Shown: positions 51,916 to 62,124, counted from the first letter of the stretch. The stretch: 64,000 nt of DNA from Paenibacillus tyrphae (GCF_027925525.1 NZ_BSDJ01000019.1:1-64000), one strand, 5' to 3'. Notes: generated from the sequence alone by a model not told the origin. Translations and numbers: made by a program.

Positions 51916-52851
51916 ATGCTTCGCTATTTGCTGCGTCGTCTGGTTTATATGGTAATTACCTTGTGGTTGGTTGTTTCCTTCACATTCGTGTTGATGAAAA
52001 ACTTGCCAGGGGATCCGTTCGGGGAAGATTCGCAAAAATTGACGATTGAGCAAAGAAAACTGCTCTATGCTCAATACGGTTTGGATCAACCGATTTGGAA
52101 GCAGTACCTGAAATACATGAATAACGTACTCCATGGCGATTTGGGCGTATCCTTCCAGTTCCCGACGCGCAAAGTCACGGACATTATTCATCAAGCATTC
52201 CCGGCTTCGCTGGAGCTCGGTTTGTGGGCGCTCGCGATTGCCATTACGGTCGGATTGATTCTCGGCATTATTGCAGCTTTGAATCATAACAAAGGTCTTG
52301 ATGTCACAGCGATGTTTACGGCAATTGTCGGTATTTCGATTCCATCCTTCGTTCTTGGGCCTTTGCTGTCTTATTTTGTCGGGGTGAAGCTAGGCTGGCT
52401 GCCTCCGGGGATGTGGACAGGAGCGTCATCCAGGATACTGCCTTCCATTGCTTTATCGTTCGGTACGATTGCCATTCTTGCCCGGCTCATGCGAACGTCT
52501 ATGCTTGACGTGCTGAATCAGGACTACATCAAAACGGCGAAAGCTAAAGGTTTGTCCCAGCCGGCCATCGTTCTTAAGCATACGATCCGTAATGCGATCC
52601 TTCCGGTTGTTACCGTGCTGGGTCCCGTATTTGTCGGTCTGATCACCGGTACGCTGATTGTAGAGCAAATTTTCGTCGTGCCGGGATTAGGGAAGCACTT
52701 TGTTCAATCCATTTATTCCAACGACTACACCATGATTACAGGATTGACCATTTTCTATGCGTTTATCCTTGTCATTGTGCTTTTTCTTACCGATGTTATC
52801 TACGGTTTCATCGACCCGCGCATTCGTTTGGTTAAGGGAGGTAGCAAGTAA
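51916..52851 (+). CDS. oppB: Oligopeptide ABC transporter permease OppB
   Basis: This 311-residue six-helix permease forms one half of the channel. It has the typical N-terminal helix (LLRRLVYMVITLWLVVSFTFVLMKNLPGDPF) and the EAA loop DYIKTAKAKGLSQPAIVLKHTIRNAILPVVTVLG that contacts the ATPases. GGAGG lies 6 bases before ATG 51916. Its stop overlaps the oppC start by one base. Confidence 0.96.
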   Translation: MLRYLLRRLVYMVITLWLVVSFTFVLMKNLPGDPFGEDSQKLTIEQRKLLYAQYGLDQPIWKQYLKYMNNVLHGDLGVSFQFPTRKVTDIIHQAFPASLELGLWALAIAITVGLILGIIAALNHNKGLDVTAMFTAIVGISIPSFVLGPLLSYFVGVKLGWLPPGMWTGASSRILPSIALSFGTIAILARLMRTSMLDVLNQDYIKTAKAKGLSQPAIVLKHTIRNAILPVVTVLGPVFVGLITGTLIVEQIFVVPGLGKHFVQSIYSNDYTMITGLTIFYAFILVIVLFLTDVIYGFIDPRIRLVKGGSK

Positions 52852-53765
52852 TGCAGATGTCCAAAGACCTGTTCCAGCCGGTTGTCCGAGAGCAAGTCGG
52901 CCGGGAAGCTGTCGTCCGCCCTTCCATGAACTACTGGCAGGATGCGTGGAGAAGGCTCAAGAAAAACAAGTTGGCCATGTTCGGCATGACAACGCTTGTC
53001 ATCTTGATTTTGCTGGCTACGTTCGGACCGATTTTTTCGAGCTACGATTACGCGACGCAAAACTACGATATTAAAAATTTACCGCCATCCAGTGCACACT
53101 GGTTCGGAACCGACGATTTCGGCCGGGACCTGTGGGTGCGCGTATGGTGGGGGACGCGGATTTCCTTGGCAATCGGGATTATTGCCGCGCTGCTCGACCT
53201 CGTATTCGGCGTGATTTACGGGGGCGTTTCGGCCTACTACGGCGGCCGGGTGGACGATATTATGCAGCGTATTATCGAAATCATTCACTCCATCCCGTTT
53301 CTGTTGATCTCGATCTTGCTGATCATCGTTATCGGACCTGGTTTTATGACGATCATCATCGCTTATGCCATCACCGGCTGGGTGCCGATGGCGCGGCTAG
53401 TCCGCGGTCAAGTTCTGACCTTGAAGGAGCAAGAATACGTCCTTGCGGCCAGAACGCTGGGCGCAGGAGGCGCGCGCATTATTTTCCGCCACTTGGTACC
53501 GAATGCGCTTAGCTTGATCATCGTACAAATTACGTTTATCGTTCCTTCGGCTATTTTCGTCGAAGCGTTCCTGAGCTTTATCGGTCTCGGTATCCGCGTG
53601 CCGCTCGCTTCGCTCGGTTCGCTGTTGTCCGACGGTGCCAACTCGATCCGTTATTTCCCGCATCGGGTTATTTTCCCGACGATTGTTTTCAGCTTGATCC
53701 TGATGAGCTTCAACCTGCTCGGTGACGGCCTTCGCGATGCGCTCGATCCGAAGATGAGGAAGTAA
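52851..53765 (+). CDS. oppC: Oligopeptide ABC transporter permease OppC
   Basis: This 304-residue second permease has a 45-residue cytoplasmic start with WQDAWRRLKKNKLAMFGM, five further helices, the HWFGTDDFGRDLWVRVWWGTRISL segment, and the EAA loop EYVLAARTLGAGGARIIFRHLVPNALSLIIV. It overlaps oppB by one base (TAATG) and precedes oppD by 16 bases. Confidence 0.96.
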   Translation: MQMSKDLFQPVVREQVGREAVVRPSMNYWQDAWRRLKKNKLAMFGMTTLVILILLATFGPIFSSYDYATQNYDIKNLPPSSAHWFGTDDFGRDLWVRVWWGTRISLAIGIIAALLDLVFGVIYGGVSAYYGGRVDDIMQRIIEIIHSIPFLLISILLIIVIGPGFMTIIIAYAITGWVPMARLVRGQVLTLKEQEYVLAARTLGAGGARIIFRHLVPNALSLIIVQITFIVPSAIFVEAFLSFIGLGIRVPLASLGSLLSDGANSIRYFPHRVIFPTIVFSLILMSFNLLGDGLRDALDPKMRK

Positions 53766-53781
53766 GGAGGGTGCCCAAATC

Positions 53782-54807
53782 ATGAGCAAAAATATATTGG
53801 AGGTTCGCGACCTCAAAGTATCGTTTCGCACCTATGCCGGTGAAGTGCAAGCCGTTCGCGGCGTTTCCTTCGACCTCAAAAAAGGGGAAGTGCTCGCCAT
53901 AGTAGGCGAATCCGGCTGCGGCAAATCGGTTACGGCCCAAACGATTATGCGGCTCATTCCGACGCCTCCGAGCATGATCAAGAGCGGATCGATCAAATTC
54001 GACGGCAAAACGGAAATTACCAAAATTTCAAATAGAGAAATGGAAAAAATCCGCGGCTCCGAAATGGGGATGATTTTCCAGGACCCGATGACTTCGCTTA
54101 ACCCGACGATGACGATCGGGAAACAGATCGCCGAAGGGCTCATTAAGCATCAGGGCTTAAGCGCAAGCGAGGCGCGGAAGCGTGCAGTAGAGATTTTGAA
54201 AATGGTCGGCATTTCCAACCCGGAAGGCCGGATCACTCAATATCCCCACGAATTTTCGGGCGGGATGCGCCAGCGCGTTATGATTGCCATCGCGCTTGCC
54301 TGCAATCCGAAGCTGCTTATTGCCGACGAGCCGACAACGGCGCTTGACGTGACGATCCAGGCGCAAATTATCGAACTGATGAAGAAGCTGTCCGAGCAAA
54401 CGGAAGCATCGATTATCGTCATTACGCATGACCTTGGGGTCGTTGCGGAAATGGCGCAGCGCGTCATTGTCATGTACGCCGGCAAAGTTGTGGAGCAGGG
54501 CACCGTAGACGAGCTGTTCTACGATTCGAAACATCCGTATACGTGGGGCTTACTTCGTTCCGTTCCGCGTCTGGACCAAGACAAGGACGGCGAATTGGTG
54601 CCGATTCCGGGAACGCCGCCGGACTTGTTCGCCCCGCCGAAAGGCTGCGCTTTTGCAGCGCGTTGTCCCTACGCCATGAAAGCCTGTCTGGAAGTCGATC
54701 CTGAGCACACGAAGCTTTCCGAGACGCATTCGGCAGCCTGCTGGCTCCTGCATCCCGATGCGCCTAAAGTAGAGCGACCTGTAGAAGCTGGAGGTGCGGC
54801 ACGATGA
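53782..54807 (+). CDS. oppD: Oligopeptide ABC transporter ATPase OppD
   Basis: This 341-residue ATPase powers peptide import together with OppF. Walker [10 protein letters not shown]-loop [10 protein letters not shown], signature [12 protein letters not shown], Walker [13 protein letters not shown] and H-loop ITHDLGV are present, and the C-terminal oligo_HPY region has the cysteine pattern [22 protein letters not shown] and a later Cys, which in related proteins can bind an iron-sulfur cluster. AAGGAGGGTG precedes ATG 53782. It overlaps oppF by 4 bases. Confidence 0.96.
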   Translation: MSKNILEVRDLKVSFRTYAGEVQAVRGVSFDLKKGEVLAIVGESGCGKSVTAQTIMRLIPTPPSMIKSGSIKFDGKTEITKISNREMEKIRGSEMGMIFQDPMTSLNPTMTIGKQIAEGLIKHQGLSASEARKRAVEILKMVGISNPEGRITQYPHEFSGGMRQRVMIAIALACNPKLLIADEPTTALDVTIQAQIIELMKKLSEQTEASIIVITHDLGVVAEMAQRVIVMYAGKVVEQGTVDELFYDSKHPYTWGLLRSVPRLDQDKDGELVPIPGTPPDLFAPPKGCAFAARCPYAMKACLEVDPEHTKLSETHSAACWLLHPDAPKVERPVEAGGAAR

Positions 54808-55760
54808 AGGGCAATCCGATTTTGGAAGTACGCGATTTGCAAAAACACTTTCACTTGGGCGGCGGCAAGACATTAAAAGCCGTCGACAAGCTTAATATTT
54901 CGATCGGCCGCGGCGAAACGTTCGGCTTGGTAGGCGAATCCGGCTGCGGTAAATCGACGGCCGGACGCACAATCATCCGTCTTTATGAAGCGACGGGTGG
55001 CGAAGTGCTGTTCAATGGCGAGAACGTGCATAAGCTGCGCGGAAATAAGCTGCAAGAGTTCCGTCGTCATATGCAGATGGTGTTCCAAGATCCGTACGCT
55101 TCTTTGAACCCGCGGATGACGGTTGGCAACATTATTGCCGAAGGACTCGATATTCATGGTCTTGCCGACGGCAAACAGCGCAAGCAGCGCGTTAGCGAGC
55201 TGCTTAATGCGGTAGGTTTGAACGAGGAGCATGCGAGCCGTTTCCCGCATGAATTTTCGGGCGGACAGCGTCAGCGGATCGGCATTGCCCGGGCGCTGGC
55301 GATCGAGCCTCAGTTCATCATCGCGGATGAGCCGATCTCCGCGCTGGACGTATCCGTTCAGGCGCAGGTCGTCAACTTGTTCAAGAAACTGCAAAAAGAG
55401 CGCGGTCTGACTTACTTGTTCATCGCGCACGATCTTGCGATGGTGAAGCATATTTCCGACCGTATCGGTGTTATGTATCTCGGCAAGCTGGTCGAGGTAA
55501 CGACTTCCGAGGAGCTGTATGCGAATCCGCTGCATCCTTACACGCAATCGCTCTTGTCCGCGATCCCGATTCCGGACCCGGAAGTGGAGCGTACGCGCGA
55601 GCGGATCATTCTGGAAGGCGAAATTCCGAGCCCGCTGAACCCGCCGAGCGGTTGTCCGTTCCGTACACGCTGCCCGAAGGCGATGCCGGAATGCGCGGCA
55701 AGTATGCCGGAGTTTAAAGAAGTCCAACCCGGTCACTTTACGGCCTGCCATTTATATTAA
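54804..55760 (+). CDS. oppF: Oligopeptide ABC transporter ATPase OppF
   Basis: This 318-residue second ATPase has Walker [10 protein letters not shown], signature [15 protein letters not shown], Walker [15 protein letters not shown] and H-loop [11 protein letters not shown]; the C-terminal part carries [14 protein letters not shown] and a last Cys. The start overlaps oppD (ATGA). It ends the operon, followed by a terminator at 55766. Confidence 0.96.
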   Translation: MKGNPILEVRDLQKHFHLGGGKTLKAVDKLNISIGRGETFGLVGESGCGKSTAGRTIIRLYEATGGEVLFNGENVHKLRGNKLQEFRRHMQMVFQDPYASLNPRMTVGNIIAEGLDIHGLADGKQRKQRVSELLNAVGLNEEHASRFPHEFSGGQRQRIGIARALAIEPQFIIADEPISALDVSVQAQVVNLFKKLQKERGLTYLFIAHDLAMVKHISDRIGVMYLGKLVEVTTSEELYANPLHPYTQSLLSAIPIPDPEVERTRERIILEGEIPSPLNPPSGCPFRTRCPKAMPECAASMPEFKEVQPGHFTACHLY

Positions 55761-55765
55761 CCTTG

Positions 55766-55793
55766 AAAGCCTCTGCATGTGCAGGGGCTTTTT
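55766..55793 (+). terminator. Terminator of opp operon
   Basis: AAAGCCTCTGCA and TGCAGGGGCTTT pair with one wobble, followed by further T. Confidence 0.8.
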
Positions 55794-55926
55794 AACTATA
55801 ACGAAACGATCCATATCAGTTCCCCCACCTTTTGACGATTTCCCGGATCACGTGTAAAATAGTAATGCTCATGTTATTTACAAACCGGAAGCAGCTTACA
55901 TTTTAAAAGGAAGGGTGGCGGGCGGA

Positions 55927-57564
55927 TTGCGGATAGAAATAATGCAGTGGGACTCCGGCCAACCTTTGGCAGGCGATTATTCGGACCGTTTCGAAAAAAT
56001 AAGCGCGTTTTTCGATTACAATCCTTCGGATGCCGTCTGTTGGGAGGCACGTGCGGCTTGGATCGACCGCGAGCGGATTCATGGAGCTGATCGCCAGCGG
56101 CTTGCGGAAACGCTGCGCCGGTTCAACGAACGGGCGGGGGCTTCGGCAGAAGCGCTTCGTTCGATCGAGCTGCTTAAGGATTCCCGTACGCTGTGTATCG
56201 TAGGAGGCCAGCAGGCCAGTTTGTTTACCGGACCGCTGCTCGTTATATACAAGGCGATTACGCTGATTCGGGCGGCCCGCGAAGCTTCGGAGAAGCTGGG
56301 CCGGCCGGTGGTGCCGGTATTTTGGATTGCCGGGGAGGATCATGATTTTGACGAAGTGAACCATGTGACGGTTCTGACGGCGGATCAGCAGCTCCAGAAG
56401 ATCAAGCTGCAGCATCCGACCGGCTTGCGCACCTCCGTCAGCCGGACGCCAATCTCGCCGGAACAGTGGGACGAGGCGCTGGCTGTCCTTGAGCAGACGC
56501 TTATGCCTACGGAGTTCAAGGAGGGCTTGATGGAAGCGCTGCGTTCGTCGATCGACGGGGCCGTCTCCTTGACGGACAGCTTTGCGCGCCTTCTCTCTGC
56601 TTGGTTTGGACGGGACGGGCTCGTACTGGTCGATTCGGACGACCCGGAGCTGCGGCGGCTCGAAAGCCCGATGTTCCGCCTACTGGCGGAGCAAAGCGGT
56701 TCGATTAACGAAGCGCTTCTGCGGGGGCAAGACAAGCTGCGGGCAGCGGGATATGTACCGCAAGCTGAAGTTTCCGGCAACGGCGCGAACTTATTCGTCT
56801 TCGACGAACATGGCGAGCGCATCCTGCTTTACACGGATGGAGAGGGAGGCTATACCGACCGCAAGGGGGAACGCCGCTTCAGCCGGGAGCAGCTTTTGCA
56901 ATGGGCGGAGGAGGCCCCGAAGCGGCTAAGCAACAACGTCATGACGCGGCCTTTGATGCAGGACTATTTGTTCCCTGTGCTCGGAACTGTTTTGGGACCG
57001 TCTGAGATTGCTTATTGGGCTTTGACGCGCGAAGCGTTTCATACGGTGGGCATGCGGATGCCGATCGTTCTACCGCGTCTGGGCTTTACGCTTGTGGAAG
57101 GCACGATCCAGAAAAACATGCAGAAGTACGGGCTTGCCATCGACGATGCGCTATACCGCTTGGATGAGAAGCAGCAGGCCTGGCTTCGGGAGCAAGACCA
57201 GCTTCAACTGGATGCTCGCTTTGCCGAGGTGAAAGAGCAGTTTCGCGCCAGCTACGAGCCGTTGATCGGAGCGATGGCCGCAATCAATCCCGGATTGCAA
57301 AAATTAGGCGAAACGAATCTGGGGAAAATTATCGAGCAAATCGATTTCTTGCAGCACAAAGCGGATGACGGCCTTCGTGCGCAGTATGAGGCGGGGCTTC
57401 GGCAATTTGCCCGCATCGGGCTTTCCTTGCTGCCTGACAGCAAGCCGCAGGAGCGGGTGTACAATTTGCTAGCCTATTTGAACAAATACGGCAACGGTTG
57501 GATAAGGGAACTCGTGGAAGTACCTTTGCCACTGGACGGGAAGCATCGTATATGTTACATGTAA
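55927..57564 (+). CDS. bshC: Bacillithiol biosynthesis protein BshC
   Basis: BshC is the putative cysteine-adding enzyme of the last step of bacillithiol (low-molecular-weight thiol) synthesis. The 545-residue protein shows TLCIVGGQQASLFTGPLLVIYKAITLIRAA, VVPVFWIAGEDHDFDEVNH and the C-terminal RVYNLLAYLNKYG. TTG 55927 suits AAGGAAGGGTGG upstream; GTG 55915 touches that site and ATG 55942 is further down. Its order before mraZ fits B. subtilis yllA, but ahcY and a DUF4349 gene lie between here. Confidence 0.92.
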   Translation: MRIEIMQWDSGQPLAGDYSDRFEKISAFFDYNPSDAVCWEARAAWIDRERIHGADRQRLAETLRRFNERAGASAEALRSIELLKDSRTLCIVGGQQASLFTGPLLVIYKAITLIRAAREASEKLGRPVVPVFWIAGEDHDFDEVNHVTVLTADQQLQKIKLQHPTGLRTSVSRTPISPEQWDEALAVLEQTLMPTEFKEGLMEALRSSIDGAVSLTDSFARLLSAWFGRDGLVLVDSDDPELRRLESPMFRLLAEQSGSINEALLRGQDKLRAAGYVPQAEVSGNGANLFVFDEHGERILLYTDGEGGYTDRKGERRFSREQLLQWAEEAPKRLSNNVMTRPLMQDYLFPVLGTVLGPSEIAYWALTREAFHTVGMRMPIVLPRLGFTLVEGTIQKNMQKYGLAIDDALYRLDEKQQAWLREQDQLQLDARFAEVKEQFRASYEPLIGAMAAINPGLQKLGETNLGKIIEQIDFLQHKADDGLRAQYEAGLRQFARIGLSLLPDSKPQERVYNLLAYLNKYGNGWIRELVEVPLPLDGKHRICYM

Positions 57565-57601
57565 TACGTAGAGAATTCATGATCCAAGGAGGACGTTACC
57601 G

Positions 57602-58867
57602 ATGGCAAGTACGATCGACCGCAGCATTATCCGCGACATTGCGCTAGCACCGGAAGGACATTTGAAGATCGATTGGGTGAATGCTCACATGCCGGTGCTT
57701 AACCGCATCCGCGAGCAATTCGAGAAGGAACAGCCGTTTAAAGGGCTGAAAGTCGCCATATCGCTTCACTTGGAAGCCAAGACGGCCTATTTGGCCAAAG
57801 TGGTTCAAGCCGGCGGCGCCCAAGTAACCATTTGCGGCAGCAATCCGCTGTCCACACAGGACGACGTATGCGCGGCGTTGGTAGAGGACGGCATCACCGT
57901 ATTTGCGAAATACAATCCGGAGCCGAAGGAATACAAGGAGCTGTTGATCAAGACGCTTGAAACCGAGCCGGACTTGATCATTGACGACGGCGGAGATTTG
58001 GTGACCATTCTCCACTCCGAGCGCAAAGATCTGCTGAAGAACGTGCGTGGGGGCGCAGAAGAAACGACGACGGGCATCCTTCGCCTGAAATCGCTGGAGA
58101 AGGACGGCCAGCTTCAATTCCCGATGGTTGCGGTCAACGACGCATTCTGCAAATACTTGTTCGATAACCGTTACGGTACGGGCCAATCCGTTTGGGATGG
58201 CATCAACCGGACGACGAACCTTGTCGTTGCAGGGAAAACGGTCGTTGTTGTCGGCTACGGCTGGTGCGGCAAGGGCGTGGCCATGCGCGCTAAAGGGCTC
58301 GGCGCAAATGTCATCGTGACGGAAATCGACGCGATCAAAGCGGTTGAAGCTTACATGGACGGCTTTGCGGTGATGCCGATGAGCGAAGCGGCCAAGGTGG
58401 GCGATTTCTTCGTAACGGTTACGGGCAACAGGGACGTCATCCGCGGGGAGCATTACAAAGTCATGAAGGACGGAGCCATCTTGTCCAACGCCGGTCACTT
58501 CGACGTGGAAGTAAACAAACCGGAGCTGGAGGCCCTGGCCGTGTCCGTACGTACGGTTCGCCGCAATATCGAGGAGTATACGCTTCAAGACGGTCGCAAA
58601 TTTTACATCTTGGCCGAGGGACGTCTTGTCAATCTGGCTGCAGGCGACGGGCATCCGGCAGAAATTATGGACATGACGTTCGCGCTTCAGGCGATGTCCT
58701 TGAAGTACGTGAACGAGAACTACAAGCAAATCGGCCGCAAAGTCGTCAATGTGCCTTACGAGCTGGATGAGCAAGTGGCCCGCTTCAAGCTGGCTTCGCT
58801 CGGCATTGGCATCGACACGCTGACCGATGAGCAAAAAGCATACTTGGACAGCTGGGCGGAGCATTAA
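57602..58867 (+). CDS. ahcY: S-adenosylhomocysteinase
   Basis: AhcY splits S-adenosylhomocysteine reversibly to adenosine and homocysteine in the methyl cycle, using tightly bound NAD. Visible motifs are NDAFCKYLFDNRYGTGQSVWDG, the NAD loop VVVVGYGWCGKGVAMRAKG, and SNAGHFDVEV. The 421-residue length is that of the short form lacking the about 40-residue insert of eukaryotic enzymes. AAGGAGG precedes ATG 57602. It ends with a strong terminator. Confidence 0.96.
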   Translation: MASTIDRSIIRDIALAPEGHLKIDWVNAHMPVLNRIREQFEKEQPFKGLKVAISLHLEAKTAYLAKVVQAGGAQVTICGSNPLSTQDDVCAALVEDGITVFAKYNPEPKEYKELLIKTLETEPDLIIDDGGDLVTILHSERKDLLKNVRGGAEETTTGILRLKSLEKDGQLQFPMVAVNDAFCKYLFDNRYGTGQSVWDGINRTTNLVVAGKTVVVVGYGWCGKGVAMRAKGLGANVIVTEIDAIKAVEAYMDGFAVMPMSEAAKVGDFFVTVTGNRDVIRGEHYKVMKDGAILSNAGHFDVEVNKPELEALAVSVRTVRRNIEEYTLQDGRKFYILAEGRLVNLAAGDGHPAEIMDMTFALQAMSLKYVNENYKQIGRKVVNVPYELDEQVARFKLASLGIGIDTLTDEQKAYLDSWAEH

Positions 58868-58884
58868 TCCGCAGCCGGCTATCG

Positions 58885-58927
58885 AATCTCCCTTTGATGC
58901 AGGAGTGTCAAGGGGAGATTTTTTTTG
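58885..58927 (+). terminator. Terminator of ahcY
   Basis: AATCTCCCTTTGA and TCAAGGGGAGATT pair, followed by six to eight T. Confidence 0.88.
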
Positions 58928-59032
58928 TTGGGAGTTGTCATAAAATTGAAACAATGGAAACCTTCCTCGCGTCTAGGGAATAACGCAGCGTTCAGTAGCT
59001 GTGGGGATTCAGACAAAGAAGGGGGAGGCAAT

Positions 59033-60109
59033 ATGCGAAAGGTAAGGGAAGGAGCTGCGCCGAAGCTGCACTTGCTGCGGCTGATGCGCGGAGCCGGGGC
59101 GGTTCTGCTGTTGGCCGGATGGCTTGCAGGCTGCAGTGCCGTTTCAACGGACTCGGAGAAGTTGGCTGTGGGCGATCAGAAAATGGCGCAAAATAGCGGA
59201 GCAAGTCCTGCTGGCTCAACCGGCCAGACGGCCGATTCGAATGCGGTAAAGCCCGCCGCAGGCGCAAGCTTGACGGGAGAAACGGCGCCTGAGACATCGG
59301 AGGCGTTCAACCGCAAAATCATCTACAAAGCAAATTTGGTCATGCAGGTGGAAAAGTATCAAGAGGCGCAAGCGAAAATACAGGAGGCGGTCAAGCAGTC
59401 GGGCGGCTACATTTTGCAGTTCAACGAGAACGCTTCCGGTTTGGAGAAAAGCGGTACGTTCGTCATCAAAGTGCCGGCGACCGGCTTCCAATCGCTGCTG
59501 GCGCTGCTTGAACAGATTCAGCCGACGCTGCAGAAAAACTTGCAGGGTCAGGATGTGACGGAGGAGTATGTCGATCTCTCCGCGCGTTTGAAGGCAAAGC
59601 AGGTGGTGGAGAGCCGGCTGATCGCTTTTATGGAAAAGGCTGCGAAGACCGATGAGCTGCTTGCTTTCTCCAACGAACTCGGCAAGGTTCAGGAAGAAAT
59701 CGAGCGAATTAAAGGGCGTATGCGGTACTTGGAGCAAAACGTAGCCATGTCGACCATCGAGCTGAAGCTGACGCAAAAAAACAGCTCTGCCGAGGTTATT
59801 CAGGCGCGCGGTCAAGGGCCGCTAGGGCAGCGGGCGTCAGAAGCGTTGAACGGAAGCCTGGCGGTGCTCGGCTTCTTGCTTCAGTGGTTGTTCGTCTTTC
59901 TGGCGGGAGCACTGCCGGTGATTCTGCTGCTGGTGTTGATCGGTATTCCCGTCTGGCTCCTACGCAAACGGCGCAAGGAGAAGCTGGCGGAGATTCGTAC
60001 GCGGCTGGCCGGGGATAACCCGCCGTCGGAAGCGCAGCCATCTGACCGTTTGTCCCTTCCGGAGCAAGCCGGGGAGAATGAGGAACCACCCCGGGAAAAA
60101 ACAGAATAA
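59033..60109 (+). CDS. DUF4349 lipoprotein
   Basis: This 358-residue lipoprotein has lipobox LAGCSAV, a low-complexity linker, a DUF4349 domain ([47 protein letters not shown]), a coiled coil ([37 protein letters not shown]) and near the C-terminus a membrane helix ([29 protein letters not shown]) with a charged cytoplasmic tail. GGGGGAGG lies 5-6 bases before ATG 59033; the longer frame from 58925 lacks a site. Function is unknown; an envelope-sensing or structural role is only a guess. Confidence 0.88.
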   Translation: MRKVREGAAPKLHLLRLMRGAGAVLLLAGWLAGCSAVSTDSEKLAVGDQKMAQNSGASPAGSTGQTADSNAVKPAAGASLTGETAPETSEAFNRKIIYKANLVMQVEKYQEAQAKIQEAVKQSGGYILQFNENASGLEKSGTFVIKVPATGFQSLLALLEQIQPTLQKNLQGQDVTEEYVDLSARLKAKQVVESRLIAFMEKAAKTDELLAFSNELGKVQEEIERIKGRMRYLEQNVAMSTIELKLTQKNSSAEVIQARGQGPLGQRASEALNGSLAVLGFLLQWLFVFLAGALPVILLLVLIGIPVWLLRKRRKEKLAEIRTRLAGDNPPSEAQPSDRLSLPEQAGENEEPPREKTE

Positions 60110-60113
60110 CCCG

Positions 60114-60157
60114 AAAAAAAATCCTGCGGTCGTCTCTTGACGAAGCAGGATTTTTTG
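60114..60157 (+). terminator. Terminator before mraZ
   Basis: AAAAAATCCTGC (60115-60126) and GCAGGATTTTTT (60145-60156) are perfect inverted arms with an 18-base loop. Confidence 0.85.
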
Positions 60158-60181
60158 TTAACGTGACGAATCATTACTGTA

Positions 60182-60221
60182 CAAGTGGTGGAAAGTGGGG
60201 TAAAGTGGAGGAAAGGGGGTG
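60182..60221 (+). promoter_or_regulatory. Four tandem MraZ boxes
   Basis: Four 10-bp units stand in exact tandem: CAAGTGGTGG, AAAGTGGGGT, AAAGTGGAGG, AAAGGGGGTG. They match the known MraZ-binding repeat type (AAAGTG plus four bases) and lie directly in front of mraZ, so MraZ should control its own operon. The last repeat also contains the mraZ ribosome site. Confidence 0.8.
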
Positions 60222-60228
60222 GCGAGTG

Positions 60229-60666
60229 GTGTTCATGGGGGAGTATCAACATACTGTTGACGAAAAAGGCCGGATGATCGTGCCGGCCAAGTTTCGCGAA
60301 GCCCTGGGAACATCATTCATCGTCACTCGCGGCCTGGACCAATGTTTATTCGTTTATCCCATGAACGAGTGGGCGGTGCTGGAGCAGAAGCTCAAAGCGC
60401 TGCCGCTCATGAAGTCTGACGCTCGCGCCTTTACCCGGTTCTTTTTCTCCGGCGCCACCGAATGCGAGCTGGACAAGCAGGGCAGGGTAAACCTGCCGAA
60501 CAATCTGATCGAGCACGCCAAGCTGGAGAAAGATTGTGTCGTTATCGGCGTTTCCAATCGGGTGGAGATTTGGAGCAAGTCGATCTGGGAAAACTACTTC
60601 CAGCAATCGGAGGAATCGTTCGCCGAAATTGCGGAGAAACTGGTCGATTTTAACTTTGATCTATAA
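60229..60666 (+). CDS. mraZ: Transcriptional regulator MraZ
   Basis: MraZ is the DNA-binding regulator of the division and cell-wall (dcw) operon; it forms rings that bind repeats in its own promoter. The 145-residue protein has the two family repeats around [19 protein letters not shown] and [19 protein letters not shown] 60229 gives the usual MFMGEY start and follows AAAGGGGGTGG by about 7 bases; the longer frame from 60163 runs through the operator and is rejected. Confidence 0.95.
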   Translation: MFMGEYQHTVDEKGRMIVPAKFREALGTSFIVTRGLDQCLFVYPMNEWAVLEQKLKALPLMKSDARAFTRFFFSGATECELDKQGRVNLPNNLIEHAKLEKDCVVIGVSNRVEIWSKSIWENYFQQSEESFAEIAEKLVDFNFDL

Positions 60667-60699
60667 CCCGGGAAAAGCCGGCGTAGGAGGAGCAGCGGG

Positions 60700-61656
60700 A
60701 TGTTTCATCATGTGACCGTACTTAAGCAGGAAGCAGTAGAAGGATTACATATACAACCGGATGGCGTTTATGTCGATTGTACGCTTGGCGGAGCGGGGCA
60801 CAGCTTCGAGATTGCTTCGCGTCTCGGGCCGGAGGGCTTGCTTATCGCCTTCGATCAAGACGACGCGGCGCTTGCCAATGCCAGGGAGCGGCTCGCTCCG
60901 GTTATGGACCGGGTGAAGCTGGTTCGCAGCAACTTTCGCTATTTGGAGCGCGAGCTTGCCCAAGTACCGCGCGCTTTGAGAGACGGCCGTCCGCAGGTGG
61001 ACGGGATTTTGTTCGATTTGGGCGTGTCGTCTCCACAGCTCGACGAGGCTGACCGCGGCTTCAGCTACAATCATGACGCCGAGTTGGACATGCGGATGGA
61101 TCGGACGGCTCCGCTGACGGCGAGAGACATCGTCAACGAATGGTCGGAGCAGGAGATTGCGCAAATTTTATTCGAGTACGGGGAAGAAAAGTTTTCTCGC
61201 CGCATCGCAGCGACAATAGGCGCGGCTCGCGCCAAGGCGCCGATCGAAACGACGGGACAGCTCGTTGATTTGATCAAGGAATCGATTCCCGCCGCGGCGA
61301 GGCGTACCGGACCGCATCCGGCCAAGCGCAGCTTTCAGGCGCTGCGGATCGCCGTAAACGACGAGCTCGGCGCCTTCGAGGACGCGCTGGAGCAATCCAT
61401 CCGCTGTCTGGCCCCGGGAGGCCGGGCTGCGGTCATTACCTTTCATTCGCTCGAAGATCGGATATGTAAACAAACGTTTGCCAAATATGTAGCCAAATGC
61501 ACATGCCCGCCCGACTTTCCTATGTGCGTATGCGGATCTGCCGGTATCGTTAAACTGGTGAACCGCAAGCCGATCGAAGCCGGAACGGAAGAGCTCGAAG
61601 CGAATCCGCGCGCCCGCTCGGCCAAGCTGAGAATCGCGGAAAAACTGACGAACTGA
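60700..61656 (+). CDS. rsmH: 16S rRNA (cytosine1402-N4)-methyltransferase RsmH
   Basis: RsmH (MraW) methylates C1402 of 16S rRNA with SAM. The 318-residue protein shows the SAM motif [52 protein letters not shown] and [31 protein letters not shown] precedes ATG 60700. It is the second gene of the dcw cluster. Confidence 0.96.
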   Translation: MFHHVTVLKQEAVEGLHIQPDGVYVDCTLGGAGHSFEIASRLGPEGLLIAFDQDDAALANARERLAPVMDRVKLVRSNFRYLERELAQVPRALRDGRPQVDGILFDLGVSSPQLDEADRGFSYNHDAELDMRMDRTAPLTARDIVNEWSEQEIAQILFEYGEEKFSRRIAATIGAARAKAPIETTGQLVDLIKESIPAAARRTGPHPAKRSFQALRIAVNDELGAFEDALEQSIRCLAPGGRAAVITFHSLEDRICKQTFAKYVAKCTCPPDFPMCVCGSAGIVKLVNRKPIEAGTEELEANPRARSAKLRIAEKLTN

Positions 61657-61669
61657 GGGGGAAAGCATC

Positions 61670-62095
61670 TTGCCGGCTTATATTCAAGGGAATTTAGCAG
61701 TCGAACAGCGGACCGAGAACAAAGTCAAAGTCAAGGAAACGAAAAAGATCGTATACCGGAACAAAACGTTGCCGGTACAAGAAAAGCTGCTCTATTTGTT
61801 TACGGTTGCCGTCTGCGTCGTCGTTGCGGGTGTCATCATCTGGCGTTATGCGCAAATTTACGAGATAAGCTCCAGCATTCAAACCATTGAGAAGAAAATT
61901 GCCAATCTGGAAGCGGAGAACAGCGTTCTTAAGCAAAAGGTGGACGCGCTCTCTGACCATCAGCGTCTTGAGGAAGAAGCCCGCAGCCGCGGCTACAGCG
62001 TAGCCGATCCGAATCAAACGAAGCCGCAGGGAGGGAAAACTTCAGGGACCTCCGGGCAAAGCGTCGCTTCCAAAAAAACAAAGGATCAACCCTGA
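61670..62095 (+). CDS. ftsL: Cell division protein FtsL
   Basis: FtsL is a bitopic division protein that forms a complex with DivIC and DivIB. The 141-residue protein has a basic cytoplasmic N-terminus, one membrane helix (LLYLFTVAVCVVVAGVIIW), a leucine-zipper coiled coil (ISSSIQTIEKKIANLEAENSVLKQKVDALS) and a Lys/Ser/Gln-rich tail. TTG 61670 follows GGGGGAAAG. Identification relies on fold pattern and on its place between rsmH and the penicillin-binding protein gene. Confidence 0.9.
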   Translation: MPAYIQGNLAVEQRTENKVKVKETKKIVYRNKTLPVQEKLLYLFTVAVCVVVAGVIIWRYAQIYEISSSIQTIEKKIANLEAENSVLKQKVDALSDHQRLEEEARSRGYSVADPNQTKPQGGKTSGTSGQSVASKKTKDQP

Positions 62096-62124
62096 TCCGT
62101 CCGTTGGAATAGGGAGGATATACG

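Noticed and set aside
57644-58954. Minus-strand open frame of 436 codons opposite ahcY
   Set aside because: Shadow of AhcY; crosses the ahcY terminator.
60163-60228. Longer N-terminus for MraZ
   Set aside because: It translates the tandem MraZ boxes and lacks a ribosome site.
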